64,000 nt of DNA from positions 12,643,709 through 12,707,708 of the forward strand of contig VZDJ01006585.1 of NCBI GenBank assembly GCA_008694505.1, given 5' to 3'. This document shows positions 48,211-61,800 of the stretch, in pieces; the stretch's first letter is position 1, and each line of letters begins with the position of its first letter. The stretch comes from Cyanoderma ruficeps. Lineage: Eukaryota > Chordata > Aves > Passeriformes > Timaliidae. Below the pieces are notes generated by a model. It did no database searches and was not told the origin of the DNA. It saw nothing but the letters and a program-made list of their open reading frames with translations. The translations under genes were made by a program, and so were the position numbers.

Positions 48211-50244
48211 TAAGTTTTTTTCTCATCACTACTCAAACAAAGAATTTATTCTACACTAACCATGTTTACTACCAGGAATTCTGAAAAATAACAAGGTAAA
48301 TGGACTTCTGAAAGGAACGCAGAGCCGCAGATTTATGTAATATCTCCATCTTCCTTGACAAAATGAAACACAAAATGAGTAACTACTGAATTAGAAAAAA
48401 ATTCCCTGATATTCATTTGCTTCCTATCCACCATCCCTGCTGCATGGCCATACAGTACAAAGACAGAGAGAAAGGGAATTTTCATTAAATATATGGGCAA
48501 GGTTGAAATAAACATGGGAAGCTGCTTCCTAGAACACCAGTGTCAGCAGTGGATAATTCTCTTGTAGAGTACTAGTGAGCTTACAATTACCAGCAGTTAA
48601 TGTTAGGTTGTCATCAAAAGCAGGAAGAGTCTGTACATTACATGTTTGCCAAAATATGAGATAAACCAGATGCATTTTTAAATGATAGACAGAATTTTTA
48701 CAAGATAAGGAACCAATCTACTTTATTTTAAAGGCATTGGTAAGCTTGGTAAAAAATCAGCAGGACCTTAAAAATAATGAAGTCTCATTATTTCACCCAT
48801 TTGAAAGGCTGCTCAACAGAACATGGTTTTATTAGCAAAAAAAATAGTTATATTTTAAAATCACATTTTTTATCCTGACAACCAGGTCTATGAACAAACA
48901 GCAAGTGGTCTGTATAGAAGATCTTTGTAGATGAATAGTCATTTGTTCTAGTAATTAGACCTAAAATCTCAAATTTTTAGCAAAAAGTACAAATGTTGGG
49001 AGTCCACAAACGTAACATTTCATAAGTAACATATCGTAAGTGCTACATGAATAGTCTCAAGTTTACTTTCATAAGACATCTACCTGTTGTTTCAGTGGAT
49101 TTACTAAGAAAGAAAGATACTAAATTATAAAACTAATTAAATTAGAGGCTCCTCCATTTGTTCAGCAAAAATATACATTCAAAAATAGTAACCAGATAAT
49201 AAAAGAACATGAAAGGTTCTGTACTTTGGCATGTTCAGTTGTTTTGGATGCTTTCTGAGAATGATTAATTCTTCTTCAAAGTCTCTGATTACAGCTCTTA
49301 CGGTAATATCTCAGACAGATTTTTTCAACTCTCGGACTCTCTTTCTCTTTTAGTGTCTCCCTGTCATCTGTTCTTGTTTCATGCTATCAGTTTAAATTTA
49401 ACTTGTTCAGAACTGATTGAATACTAATTTCTTCTTTCCTTTCTTTCCTGCAGCTCTTGTTTCAATCATCTTTTCTTTATGGCCCTGTTCTCCGTGTCAC
49501 TTACTTTTCTCTGAGCTTGATGTCAGCCTCAGTGCTACAATCCTGCTTCAGACCAATAAAATACATCTTGCCAGTCTCATCTGACACAGATAATTTCTTT
49601 CTTTTTCTTTATTTATGAATCCTTTCTTTGCACTGGTTATTAATTCATTTGTGAACTCTTTAACATCTATCAAAGTCTTGATATTCTTGACATTTTCAAT
49701 ATTTTTGAAAATGTTAATGCTTTTAGGACTAAGTATAATCTTCCTGATATTGCTAATTGCCTAGATTACTTCATATTTTCCTTAATGATTTGGATGATGC
49801 CAATGACCTGCCAATTATATTTTATTGAGTTAAAGGGAACTACAGAGACAGGGAATAAATCATATTTAATGTATATTTTAAACAGAACAAAAGGTAATGT
49901 TCTCAAAATACAGCTCAAAATACACAAAATTAACATTAATGAACAGATTTTCCAATTTTAAATGTAATAATGTAGAGAGTAAGTTGTCTGGCTAGTTTAT
50001 GAAGTATCCAGCACTGGAGATATTTTAGAAAATCTTTACAGAACATAGGTAGCTGATGCAGGAATATAATTTCATAAAAAGAAAGTAATACATGAATTTT
50101 CAAAGTTGCTTTCAGACTCACTTTCCTTTTTGTCTGCTTTTTTACTCTTCTGGCAGATGTGTTATAATTAATCCCCTTTGTTCATTTGTTCTGCACCACT
50201 CATTTCTCTCAGAACTAAGAGATTTCCCTTTTCCTTTCTACCAA
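48211..50244. other. Unique AT-rich DNA
   Basis: Nothing recognised. A pyrimidine-rich stretch at 49320-49455 ends in a good splice-acceptor-like TTTCTTTCCTGCAG, but the sequence after it does not resemble a known exon. Confidence 0.45.
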
Positions 50245-50513
50245 CACATAACAAGAGGTAATCTCCAGTGATGAGATGCTCAGGCAGTATTCAATATGCC
50301 GTGTATTTGCTTCACACTCCTACATGGTGAGGCACTGGAACAGGTTTCCCAGAGAAGCTGTGGATGCCCCATCCCCTGGCAGTGTTCAAGGCCAGGATGG
50401 ATGGGGCTCTGAGCAACCTGGTCTAGTGACAGGTGTCCCAGCTTACAGCAGGGCAGTTGGATCTAGATGATCTTTAAATTCCCTTCCAACACAGGCAGCT
50501 TTATGATTATGAT
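50245..50513 (+). mobile_element. CR1 LINE 3'UTR fragment, plus strand
   Basis: In plus orientation the blocks are 'ataacaagaggtaatctcca', 'ggtgaggcactggaacaggt', 'ttcccagagaagctgtggat', 'ggctctgagcaacctggtct' and 'gatctagatgatctttaaat', ending in a decayed ATGATTATGATCT tail. This is the typical avian CR1 3' untranslated region in the correct order, a 5'-truncated copy of about 270 bases. It is one of only two CR1 pieces in the window that point this way. It is fairly well preserved from 50325 on. Confidence 0.92.
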
Positions 50514-53186
50514 CTGCTTGCATGGCATAGCCCTTTCTGGTTTTTATTTAGCTTTTCCCCCTTTCTGACCTGAAGAATTTCATGCTGTTTCCAACCAAAT
50601 AACAAATTAAAATTGTAACACAAGTATGACACCAGTTAAGTTTCTCCTGTGGTCAGTTTACAAAATATTGTTTTCAAGAAGAGTTAATATGCTATAAATA
50701 CATCTTTCCTCTGTTGCTTAAGAGTTTCTTGTTATTTTTAAACATTTTTTTTTTATTAAAACAGAGTAAAAAAATTTGTGCAGCTTCACCATAGCTAGTA
50801 GGACTACCTGTAAGCTACATTATTTTCTAGAAAAGGAAAATATATAGGAGAAAGTAAGTATTCCTAGTAGATAAAATGAAGAGGAAAAATGAACATCTGA
50901 GAATGATCATCAAGCCTGGTGGTATGTTGAAAGTATTGTAGAGTAGTAGAGTATTTTAGAGTAGTAATATGGTATGGGAGTATTGTAGATTTTTTTTTTA
51001 CAAAAATATTCCTTCTCTGTAGGCAACACCCTTGACTGCTAGGAAATGTTGACTGATGAACAATGTCATACAGCAGGCAGTAGAACTGAGCTAAGGTAGG
51101 CTGATGCAGAGAGTGAATAACAGCCTTGTTAAAAATTAGAGCGTTTGTGCTTTCTGTACTTTATATAATGAAATCAAACCTTGAGCTTCATCATCTATCA
51201 TAACAGATTGTATTATTTATAATGAGAGTGATCTGGATATGTTTCCCATATAATTTGAAAAATTTACCTTGAAATGTTGCCTTCTACATGATTTGCAAGT
51301 TTACAGATATTAACTACTCTGGGTTTCCTTGGTGAATTGTAAGTAGAGATGAACTGTGCTCTGTGACTTTGTTTTGTGCACTGAAAAACTTGCAAGATGT
51401 CTTGTGGCTTATTCCTGAAGTGACTATGTAATATGTTCTTATTAAGTCTCTGTAAAAACAGATGGTGACTTTGAGTCAGGATCCTCTGAGAACATTTTAT
51501 AACCCATCTGCAAAGTGCACTAGTGTTTTTATCTAGTTGTAATACTTTGCTGCTTCTTTTATCTTTTATCCCATTAAACATCTCAGATGAAATAGGATTA
51601 ATATTATGATACTAACGTATGTGTAAAAACAGACACTGCAGTGAAATTTGTATGGATGTGTTGGCAAGGCTGTGAAAGTCTCAAAATGGCCCAGATGATC
51701 AGGATTTAAAGTTTAGTTGCCTATATTAAAACCAGCATCCACAGACCATCCTCAGCAGGACAATTGCATACACTGAGTCACCTAGAAAAAAAGTATTTGC
51801 GAAGGGTAGCCTGAGATTTCATTTATCTATTTGTACAGAGCTGACTCAAGGTGCTGTTAAACTCCTTGAATGTTATACTCTCACTGTATAGAAGTCGCTT
51901 TACTGGTTTTTGGTTTATTTTCTTTTTATTTTTTTAGACAGTAAAAGCAAATTAAATAATTTCTTTGCAAAAGGGAGAGTTAACAAGGGGACTACAGGAT
52001 AAAACAACAAGTATTGTTTGGTGTGCTCACCAAACATTTAAATAGTGAAATTCTGGGAGCTTGGAAATAGACTAGAAACTCTTTAAAAGTACAGGTGTTT
52101 TGGCATTTCTTTAAAATATATTTGAAGTTCAAATCAAGAATCTTTTTTTCTTTCCCAGCATATTTTCAAACAAAGAAATTATTCCTGTTATTCCTTTTTT
52201 TGAGAGTGTCTATGTTATACACAAAATAAGAATTGAGCAATAATGTGTATGAAGATAAGTGATTAAAAATGCTGTAAAATTTTAAAACCCTTCACCAGAG
52301 CCCTGATAAAGGAAATGGTTAAAGTCATTTTAAACTGTTAACTTCTTACAGGGAAAAAAATGACTAAGTAAATTGAATAGGTGCTCTTCCAGAATCTGAA
52401 TTTCCTGCCAAGATCTATGAAAAGACACATTTCTGAAAACACTATATTTTATTCATGAGAAACCCCCAAACTTACATAATAAATGCTACCACCTCTTTCT
52501 CTTTTCTAGGAACTATGTAAAATTCAAAGATCTGCTGGTTTGTGTTTGCTGAAGAGGCTTTTAAACATATAATTATTTTTGTGTGTGTATAGATTTTAAG
52601 TATCAAAATCCTTCCTTTCTCTTATAACTTTCTCTACTGTCTTGAAAACAAATAAACATTGAAATCACTCACACCAAGAAAATCTTTAAAAACTTTGAAA
52701 AGAAATCAAATGCAGTGTCAAGGTAAGCATTGCAAAGGAAATTCAATACTTACACAACCTTTTCTGATATTGTATCTCACTTATTCACGCTATTCAGGTA
52801 TCAGGAGACTCAGGAAAGCAATAATCTTCAATTTTAAAATATTTTCCACCCCTGAGGTATTAAATATCAAGTTATGATTTTGTAGGACTTTTGTTTGTCC
52901 TTGGTGGGCTTTGTTTGGTGGCTTATGAGCTGAGCAGACTCATGTTTGTTAAAAAAGTTGGTGCATCACAAATGGGTTTCTTCGCTTTGGTTTCCTGGGT
53001 GAGACTAACTGTTTGCTCTTGGTCCTTCTCTGTTGAGGAGAATAGATGTAACTCCTTTTAAATGCAGTGCTAAAGTGAGCTAGCACACTAACCACCAGAA
53101 CAGACACTTTCAGTATCTTATTTATACTTCTTTTTTCAGGTTCTTTGATGCAAGTTACAGTGTGTAAGGGGTCTGTTTGATTAGTT
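50514..53186. other. Unique AT-rich DNA
   Basis: No gene recognised; the 105-codon minus-strand frame at 51264-51581 has no known domain. 50935-50992 contains imperfect repeats of GAGTAGTA/GAGTATT units. A T run lies at 50990-51000. Confidence 0.45.
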
Positions 53187-53216
53187 TTTGGTTTTTTTGG
53201 TTTTTTGTGTTTTCCA
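53187..53216. repeat. Short T/G-rich tract
   Basis: GGTTTTTTTGG-type units over about 30 bases, of the same character as the other T/G tracts. Confidence 0.7.
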
Positions 53217-53352
53217 CTTGGTATCAAGACCAGAGTTCATTGACATGGATGGGACAATAACATTTTCTCCAAATTTATTCCATAATCTGCAAATGTCTTA
53301 GCTGCAGTGTCTTCTTGTTTTAATTAGGCTTTAAATATATTATGGAAGCTAA

Positions 53353-53910
53353 ATGGACTTGGATACCAAAGCAATTAAGTCACAAATAAATTACATTTTA
53401 CAAATAATACTTTTCTGTGCAGTAAAGCAGATGGTGCAGGGAGAGAAAGGAGTCAAGCCCTTTAATGCAAGATTTTCTTATGTATTTTCCCTGTTCTCCA
53501 AGAAAGATAGCATATTCCTGGAGAAACCTTGGACAGGTCAGAGTTGCAATACCAGCCACACTTGGCATAATCATGGGGCAGGACCACAGTGTCCATTAGG
53601 CTGTTTTCTGTTCCTGGTATTCCTTGTGACTCACAGAGATGTTCTTGGATTCTGTTGTAGGATTGTGGGCTTTCCTTCCACAGAGAGTTTTTCAGAAATT
53701 CTTGTCTATCCCAGTATTCTTCTGTGTCCTTACATATAGAAAAGTACTTCCAGATTTGTTGTCTCTGTTGTCGACACTCACGACCTGCCTGTCACGATTT
53801 CTGGTGCTTTTGCACCTCTTGGTTATCAGCAGGTTGTTTCTCTCTCTTGACCGTCCTCTTCCTTGAGTTAGCTTGTCTTTTGGGACAAGTGGTTGATCAC
53901 CTTTAATCTT
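53353..53910. other. Patch of higher G+C with overlapping frames, unidentified
   Basis: From about 53520 to 53880 the sequence is richer in G+C and holds a cluster of CpG sites near 53770-53800. The longest plus-strand frame of the window (128 codons, 53353-53739) overlaps two others in different frames, which argues that low stop density from local composition explains all three. The translations show no domain, and the hydrophobic parts come from T-rich codons. It might be an old LTR or retroviral remnant, but I found no diagnostic motif. Confidence 0.35.
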
Positions 53911-54099
53911 CTACTTACTTTCCAGTAAAGTTCATGGACTTATGCCAAGAGCTGTTCTAACTAGGACCTAAGTCATGCCAAGGGCTATACTCTTCAACAT
54001 TAGACTTCTAGAATTACAACACAGAAATAGATTTTTGGGTTTTTCCTTCGATTTCCATTGGCTGTGAAAGACAGAAGGGGTAGAAAGGAGAACAAAACA

Positions 54100-54620
54100 G
54101 CTAATGCGTAATCATCCCAACCTCAGTCCTTTAAAAGATTATGAAGAAAGTCCTTATGGAAATAATTTCTACACGTCTCATGGAAAATAAAGTGATTGGA
54201 AACAGTCAACACAAGCTTTTAGCAAGTGCAAATTGTCACTGACTATCCTGACTGCGATTCAAGATTAAATGACTGGTTGTAAAAAGAGGATAACAACGGA
54301 TGTTGTTTGCCTAAATTTTACGAAGGTTTATGATTTGATTTTCTACATCATCCTTGTATTTAAACTGGGGAGATATCCACAAGATGTAAACACTGTGAAT
54401 GGAGGATAGACCTGGCTGGACTGCCAAATGTGAAAGGTAACACATTCAACGCTTTGAAGCCTAGCAGGCAGGTAGGTACGAAAGGTATTCCTCTGGGCTT
54501 CATACTTATCTTGTTTAATGTGTTCAGTAATCTATGCAACAAGATCGAATGCATTGTCAACAAACGCATGATAGGTTTTGATACTTGGGTTATTAGCAGG
54601 ACGTCAGGGCTGCCATGTAG
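54100..54620 (+). mobile_element. Old CR1-clade LINE reverse-transcriptase fragment, plus strand
   Basis: Read in broken plus-strand frames, the segment gives MENKVIGNSQHK (from 54180) and then TTDVVCLNFTKVYDL (about 54292-54336), which matches the RT motif-A block of CR1 ORF2. After further decay comes GIPLGFILILFNVF and NKIECIVNKRMIGFDT (to about 54590), matching the motif-B/motif-C block. The catalytic aspartate of motif A appears as asparagine (LNF) and the FADD motif is no longer legible. There are several frameshifts and stops, and no 3' untranslated end follows. It is an ancient, dead copy with its edges approximate. Confidence 0.75.
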
Positions 54621-57600
54621 AAGTTTCTCAGTATACTACAGGAATGGGACAGGAATCCAAAAAAAATCAGCAAACAATGTCCAATTCATTATTTCATTCA
54701 CATTATGGAAGAAAATGTTATAAGAAACTGGTTTTGGTGCTGGATAGAGAATTCAGTTCTAAATCTTTGGTATAGATGTCATTGAGCTATGAGACTAATT
54801 ACAACTTCCTGAAAATTACCACTCCTACTCCCAAGCTAAGGAAAGATCTTACCCCTACTTATATTTAGTATCTGTAACTACAATTACAGATACTGATTTC
54901 AGTGGAGTCAGGTAATTTTAGAGAATGCTAGTTGAGGAGATTTATTTTATTAAATTATTATCTAGTTCTGATTTTTCTTTTATTTGTACCTCAATCACAG
55001 ATCAGAGCTCTGTTGTACTGGGCACTGTAAAGACAAGTAATCAAAAAGCAAGGTAGTGTTTTAAATAGTTCCCAACCTAGATATTAGTAAAAATGTACCA
55101 TGGAGATGAAGCAGAAAATGGAGTAAAAAGAGTAATGTAATAATAATCAGATATGTTACCTGGAAGTTTCCTGAATTGATTTCTGCACAGTCATGGCCAA
55201 GAAGAGTGTTGGATATTTTCATTTGGATTATCTTGCAGAGTGGTGTTCAAAATACATCATCCCTGGGAGCAGTACAGGAATGAACTATAGGAATACTGCT
55301 AGAGGAATAAATAACACTTGGCATCATGCATCTTGCCTGATATTTTTGACATTTTGTAGTTCATTGTATCTTCCTCTTTCCTTCACACCCTTCTTTTTTT
55401 TTTGGGGGGGGGTGGTGGGCGCAAATTGTATACTTAGTCTTTGTAAGTATAACATTGCAGGCAATATTCAGAGTCCTTCAGAAGTCCTTCATCTCAGCCC
55501 TTCTCCAGAGTCCAGGCACTTTTGTCAGATGTTCATATTCACCTGCATGAAATGTACGTGGATCCCAGATATGTAACAGACTCCTTCCTTCCATTGCCAA
55601 GTTAAAAACTTAGGTGTGGAGTTTTGCATATATTCTATTTTATACATTTTTCATTTTCTAATTAAGAATGGGAACATAAAATGGGCTTCTGAACATGACT
55701 GTTCTATTTCTTTGCTTTAAGGTATTGCAGAACTACTCCAACTTCTGTTTTGAAGAGTGCCTTAGAAAGCATTATGTTGCATTGCTAGTACAACTAATGT
55801 AATCATTCTTGATTTATTCTAAGGGTTTGATGTTTCCAAACATGAAGAATTTGGAAGCAAACTTCTTCTAGAAATACCCCAAATATTTGACCAAGCAATT
55901 GAAAAGCAGAAGTGTATCTGAATTGGAAGATGTAATGGAAAATACTGGTTTGCAAAAGAAAGATTACAGAAACAAATTAATAATCCTCTTTTGACTGTGT
56001 ATATGGTAAATGATCTGCAGTAATGAAGCAATATGAAACTAACACTGCCACTTGGTTTTTCAGGGAAAAATGAACTATATGTAATTAAGAAATGTTAGAT
56101 TCTGTTTTGGTTTTAATCAGAAGTGAAATTAATAATTTCACATGGAAAATTCTCATTCTCTGACAGAAGCACTAGTTTTCAGAATGCTCGCTGCTGCAGT
56201 GCCTGACTAACAGTGCAAAAAGAAAGTTAGTTATGCTATGACCTACAATAGTCTGTGTGATCAACAGGGAGCTCATTAATGCTAAACAACACAAATTTAG
56301 TATTATCTTCCATTTCCCTCTGCTTCTTTTTCATCCGTGTTACTTAGGAACTGCGATCCATGTAGGATTCACAGATGGATGCCTTTCATCAAGATGGGAA
56401 CTAAATGAGCTGCTGTAAAAGGAGGAGCATGACCATCCCTTTCATTTAAAGGAAAGCTGATTTAGAATATCTTTCTGATTTCTAAGACTGGATCACTAAA
56501 GAGCAGTTTTACACAGGATGTGCCATACCACATTCCACTTAAAAGAGTTTCAATCTGCAATAATCACAGTCTCAAAAGAAGCCATTCTCCTGACTATAAT
56601 GTACTTGCAAAAAAGAAAAGTTAGCAGAGGGAACAATTACATTTTTTTCTTTTTCAGAGCTTTGCTACCTGTAATACAGGTTATCCAGGATTGAAGATTT
56701 GAGATATAACTGATGTGAACTAGATTTTATCTGTGGCATTTTAAAAACTGAAGCATAGAATTTACTGGTAATGGAAATTATCAAAATAATAATAATAAAA
56801 AAATGCACCACAGGTCAAGAAATACTACATACTCTAATAAGAAACAGTAATACCTATTGCTACCATAACAAATTTGGAAATGTTTGTCATATTTCAAAGC
56901 TTAAGTCAGCATAAAATAGAATGAAACTTATCATGAGATTCAAATTGCATAGATAAAATTAAATTAAATCTAAACTGGCAAGACAGAAGTCAAGATTATC
57001 CTTCTTGTTTCCAACAGAAGTTACTAGATCCTTTCTTTTCCCTGCAGGCCTTAAAATTCTCTGTGATGTTGTTAACCTTGAACTTATTGCATTTATGGCC
57101 TTTGGATAGGGAGATTTAAAAGAGATTCAGAGGAGTGACGTGAATTGTGCAGCCTCATAAAACTATTTTCACTGAACAAGCAGAAATATGCACACATCCC
57201 AGAATAAGTGCTGTCTAAACCAGTGAGTCATGTAAAATAGTACAGTCTCCTGTGCAATTATGTGTGGTTCCAACAGCATTTATAATTACATTTGTAAAAC
57301 ACAACAAAAATAACATGGCTACATAGTTTTCAGCCCACATCCAGCTCTTGGGTGGGAGGGGGGAATTTGCAATGTGCTTTCATCGTTCATTGCCACATGA
57401 AACATGACAAGATGAATTCATGTTTCCCACGGAACGAACTTGAGGACTTCTGAGGTCTCTCAAAGTGCTACACTCTTCATTGGACACCATTCCTACCGAC
57501 AACAGCACAATTTGTTGAATTTCATGCTTATGTATTTGCTAGATTTTTAAAAGATTGTTTTCCTAGACTCTTTAGAAAATAAAAATGAGGAAGTAGTACC

Positions 57601-58235
57601 ACAGGAACCTGTTATATTTTAATTCTACCAAAAAAACCCCATGATCTTACAAATACTGATGAGATCTGTATTCCTCAAACAAATTTCCAGCTCAGAAAGA
57701 TTTACCTGAACAACCCTTCCAACAGGAGCTCAATAGCAATGGCAAAAAAACATCAGCAGGCATTCTGCACAAACAATTATTATTTAAATAGATCAAAAAA
57801 CATTTATACAGCTAAGTAGGTTACAATGTCCAAAATTGTAGAAAACTATCAGAGCTACCTTTACACAACATTAATGAGTTCTTTTGCAACATCACATCAC
57901 AAACTATCTAACGGATATAAAGCCTACTGCATGGGTGAATGTTACTTAGCTAAACAGTTCTAATTCAGTTCATACAGTTCTGCATGGTTGTAGATTTTCG
58001 GTAAATATTTCTTGCAAAAATATTCCTAATTTACAAAGAACTGTATTAATTAACTGGAATAAGAAGTGTCTTTAAATATATTGCTTTTTCTGCTGTAACT
58101 AATATATATCTGGAAAATTTGTCATTTTGCTGACTTTATATTAATTGCTGTACTCAAGGTCTGACTCCTTATGCATAGCACTAAGACCTTTATTTTTTTT
58201 TTTTTTGTCTTTTAAGCGCCTTAGTTATAACATCA
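54621..58235. other. Unique AT-rich DNA
   Basis: No gene recognised. The 127-codon frame at 55193-55576 runs through a T10G9 homopolymer junction (about 55394-55412) and has no domain. A T run lies at about 58192-58206. Confidence 0.45.
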
Positions 58236-58800
58236 TGTGAGAGACTGGACTATGACTCAAAACAAATTGTCCATTTGTGGAGGCACCAGGATGCTTTGCA
58301 GAGGCCAGGTTTGTAACTCCCTGAGGAGAAGGAGGTGAGGTTTTGGGGGCGTGATGGTAGGCATCTGGTCTGCACAAGACAGAGGGGTTGAACATGTCCC
58401 TGCTAGAGGGTGCAGATACTTTGAGGCCAATAGAGGCAGACCCTGTGGAGACAGGATGATGCTTTTCATCATGTCAAATTGCCCTTTCTTACAAGCCCCA
58501 CACACTCTCCTTCCCTCCTCTACTGATGTGAAAGGCAGCTGTCATGTCTTAGAAGGTGTCATAAACCATCAAAGGACCCTGAAAATCCCCCAGACTCATT
58601 TCTGAGGCCTTCCACCAGAGGCCTGCATGTGTTCAAATGACAGTGTAAAACATCCCCCTCTCCCAGGTGAGGTGTTTGGACATTTCCACCTGAACCTCAG
58701 TGTATATTAACCCACTAGGCTTTGTATTTGATGGGTTTTTTCCCCCACCCCTGGCAGATCCTTTGATCATCACTTTGACCAGTGACAACAATCAATGGCA
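58236..58800. other. GC-richer patch, possible decayed LTR or other insert, unidentified
   Basis: The sequence from about 58260 to 58690 has clearly higher G+C than its flanks, and overlapping frames on both strands (82 and 84 codons). It begins near a TGTGAGAGACTGG that could be an LTR start. A TATA-like GTATATTAACCC lies near 58702-58713. I could not find a matching CA end with a repeated CATCA flank, nor an AATAAA. An unknown repeat or a regulatory element are both possible. Confidence 0.3.
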
Positions 58801-61800
58801 CCCACTGTAAATCCATGGGTGCTGATTATGTATCTTTCTACTCCTACCCCTTTTTCTCTTTCTTCCTTTTTTTCCCTACATTGTCTTAAAGTGAATGACA
58901 GTTTTATGCTTTCATACTGCCATATTATTATAGATAATTATAACCAAAATGGCTATATATCTGCTTTTCATTGTAATCAAATTGTTCTAAAATAAACCCT
59001 ACCGATATATATATTTCCAAATAACAATAATTCAGTATCACTCCACTATAATCCACCCCAAGGGATCTATTAGCAAGAACATAGGTTACCCTCACCTTCA
59101 GTGGCAGGTCATAACACATCACAGAATCTAAAATGTAAAGAAGAAAATAGCTTTGGAGTAAACACTTTAAGAATTCTAGATTATGTATTTTTGAAAATCT
59201 GCAGTAGATTTTTCAGATACAGACAAAAAACAGAGTTACACAATTATTTTAATTCTGAAAATACGTATCACATTGGGAAATAAAATAGAAAATTTATCAT
59301 AGCTGAAAATAATATGGTTGTTTGGGGATGTAAGCCTGAACTGAGTGATGAAATTTGTATTAGTGAAGAACGAGTGAAACTTCTATTCATGGTTCATCAC
59401 TCTCAGGAGTGTCATTTGTTGCATAATTATAACCATCTTCCCTCTATGCTATTTTATTTTTAACTATTCAAAGACTACAACTGTTTTTTTATCATTTCAA
59501 CTGTCAATATTTTTCTCTACTTTTACGTGCTACCTTCAAGAGAGAAGTAATAAACTTATCAGTTTAGGAGTGGGAGTAAGAGCTGCTTTTTCTTTTTAAA
59601 ATAAAACAACATATTTACATCCATGTATAATTTTTAGTTAAAGACAATGATTTGTTTCAATTAGTGATGCTTCTTGCTTACAAAATAAGTACTGTTTCTT
59701 GAAGCAAAGGCTGTATAAAGATTACTCTGTTTTACATGTTACTCTTCCTTTTGTGTACAGATAAATAATCAAATAGCTTAGACAAATAGGGGAATGCATA
59801 TACAGTTATGGATAGTGACTGAAATTATACTCCAAAAAATACAAAGTATAAGAGTGCCATCTTCTGGAAATAATGTTTTTTAGACTTCTCATTTCAATTT
59901 AATCCTTGCCTTACAGGAAGTATTAGTTAAAGATTAATAATGTTTACTTGCCTGTTTGCCCTGTGTTTCCCTTTTCATTTATCTATGCTGGTTTTAAAGT
60001 TAGTAGTTCCTCTACAATCTCTTTTCTATACAAGGGCCAGGAAAGTGTAAATTTAATAATCAGAGTTTAGGTTTTCAGGTTTATAAGTAGTTGTATATTC
60101 CCCAAGGGTTAAAACAATCTTAACAGTAACCTCTTAAGAGAAAAGAAACAACTTTATCTGATTCTAAAAAGTTTTAATCCTTTATCTTAATAAGCTTTGA
60201 CAAACTATAAAATAAAATGAGACTTACTTCTCATTGTTCTCCGAAATTTCAAACTAAATGACTTTCTCTCTTCAGCCTGCTCTGCACTGGGAGCAAATCA
60301 CTGATTATTACAATATGAAACTATTTGTTCCTCAGAGTCAGAAAAAAGCACACACCCATACTCCACACACAACGTCTTCAGTGCCTTAGAAGAATTTTAC
60401 AAGGAGAATATTTTGGTCTACGATTTCCTCTTCTATGGTCTAATTTCTACTAACTCTGATAAAAATATTCTTGTCAGGGCACCTCTATTTCTGATAGAAA
60501 TGATGAATTACAGTTAATTTTAATCGCACTGTTGACAAAGAAACCCCTATGCTCCATAAACATAGACAAATCATGGACCCTGTAATAACACAATTATCCT
60601 TGACTTACAGAAGTCCCTGTATCCATAAAATGTGTGCTGAAAACACATGTTAAGGCTCTGCACTGCCTGGGAGTTAGACCAGTGATGTGTAAAACACTGT
60701 CTTACCTTCTTGCCTTGGAACCCAGTAAAATCAAATCTCTCCTACTGTACTTCAAATGGGATTTTTCTGTGTTTATTTTATATATATTTTTCAGTCCCCA
60801 GCCTTCATTTTTCATGTCATTTTTCGTATTGCTGCTACCAAAACCAATAATCGTTTGTCCTGCATCTCACTCATTCTTTGTGCTCTTAAAAGCCTCCGAA
60901 ATGAAATTCCCTTCCTTCCCTGCTCTTACCTTCCCAGATTAAATATACCTATTTGTCATCCTTCCAAGCTTTCTACTTTCTATTGTCAACAATCACTCCA
61001 CCCTTTTAGACCTTCTGTCCCAGAGGGATTTCCACTTTGACCAGATCCTGTTTTCTGTTCAGCTAATCAAAAGCATGCTCCACATCTGCTTTCAAGGCCC
61101 TTTTAAAACATGTTCTTGTAACTTTTGTAGATAATTCTTTGTTCTCAACTAAGCATCAAGATAAAAAAAACCTAAATAAATTAAGACTTTCCAAATAGGT
61201 TTTAATCAGATTAAAATTTATGTACATATAACAGTTTTTCAAGGTTCTCATGTGATCAGTGTATGTATTACAGCATTTCTTCACCTCCTATCAAATGTCA
61301 AGTCCTTTACATTGTTTGAGTTGCTAATGTGTATGCTTGTATTGCTTTCGTTTCCATTTCTCAATTCCAAATTGCATTTTGTGGCATTTCTGCCAACTGT
61401 TAATACCAATTTGGGAAATTTCAAGTCTCACTACTATATTCTTGTATACCAACACTGTGAAATTACGCTGTTATTAGCATTCACAAAACAGAAGTCTAGA
61501 AAACTGTCATTCTTAAACACAGATGTTTTTTCTGTCTTGTCACTGTCCCTCTGTGGATAATGGAAACAAATTAAAAGACTCCCGAACAGAATTTGGAGAG
61601 GACCCAAGAACTATAAGAATGTCAAGACTCAAGATACAGACATAGACACATGGCAGTACTAGAAAAAGTTTTGCAGATATATAAAACTCCTTTATTGCTC
61701 TAGCATTTTAATATTTCAAAACAGAAAATTAGATTAAGCAATTCAGAGAAATATTTTGCAATATTAAAGAGTGCAATGGGAACATTGATCAGACTAAATG

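Noticed and set aside
49441..49620. Strong splice-acceptor-like TTTCTTTCCTGCAG followed by about 50 open codons
   Set aside because: Pyrimidine-rich acceptor look-alikes are common; the translation matches nothing I know and no donor or partner exon is visible.
51264..51581. 105-codon minus-strand frame rich in basic residues
   Set aside because: No zinc-finger, homeodomain or transposase pattern despite the charge; not supported as a gene.
55193..55576. 127-codon plus-strand frame
   Set aside because: It runs through a T10G9 homopolymer, has no domain, and frames of this size are expected by chance in 64 kb of AT-rich DNA.
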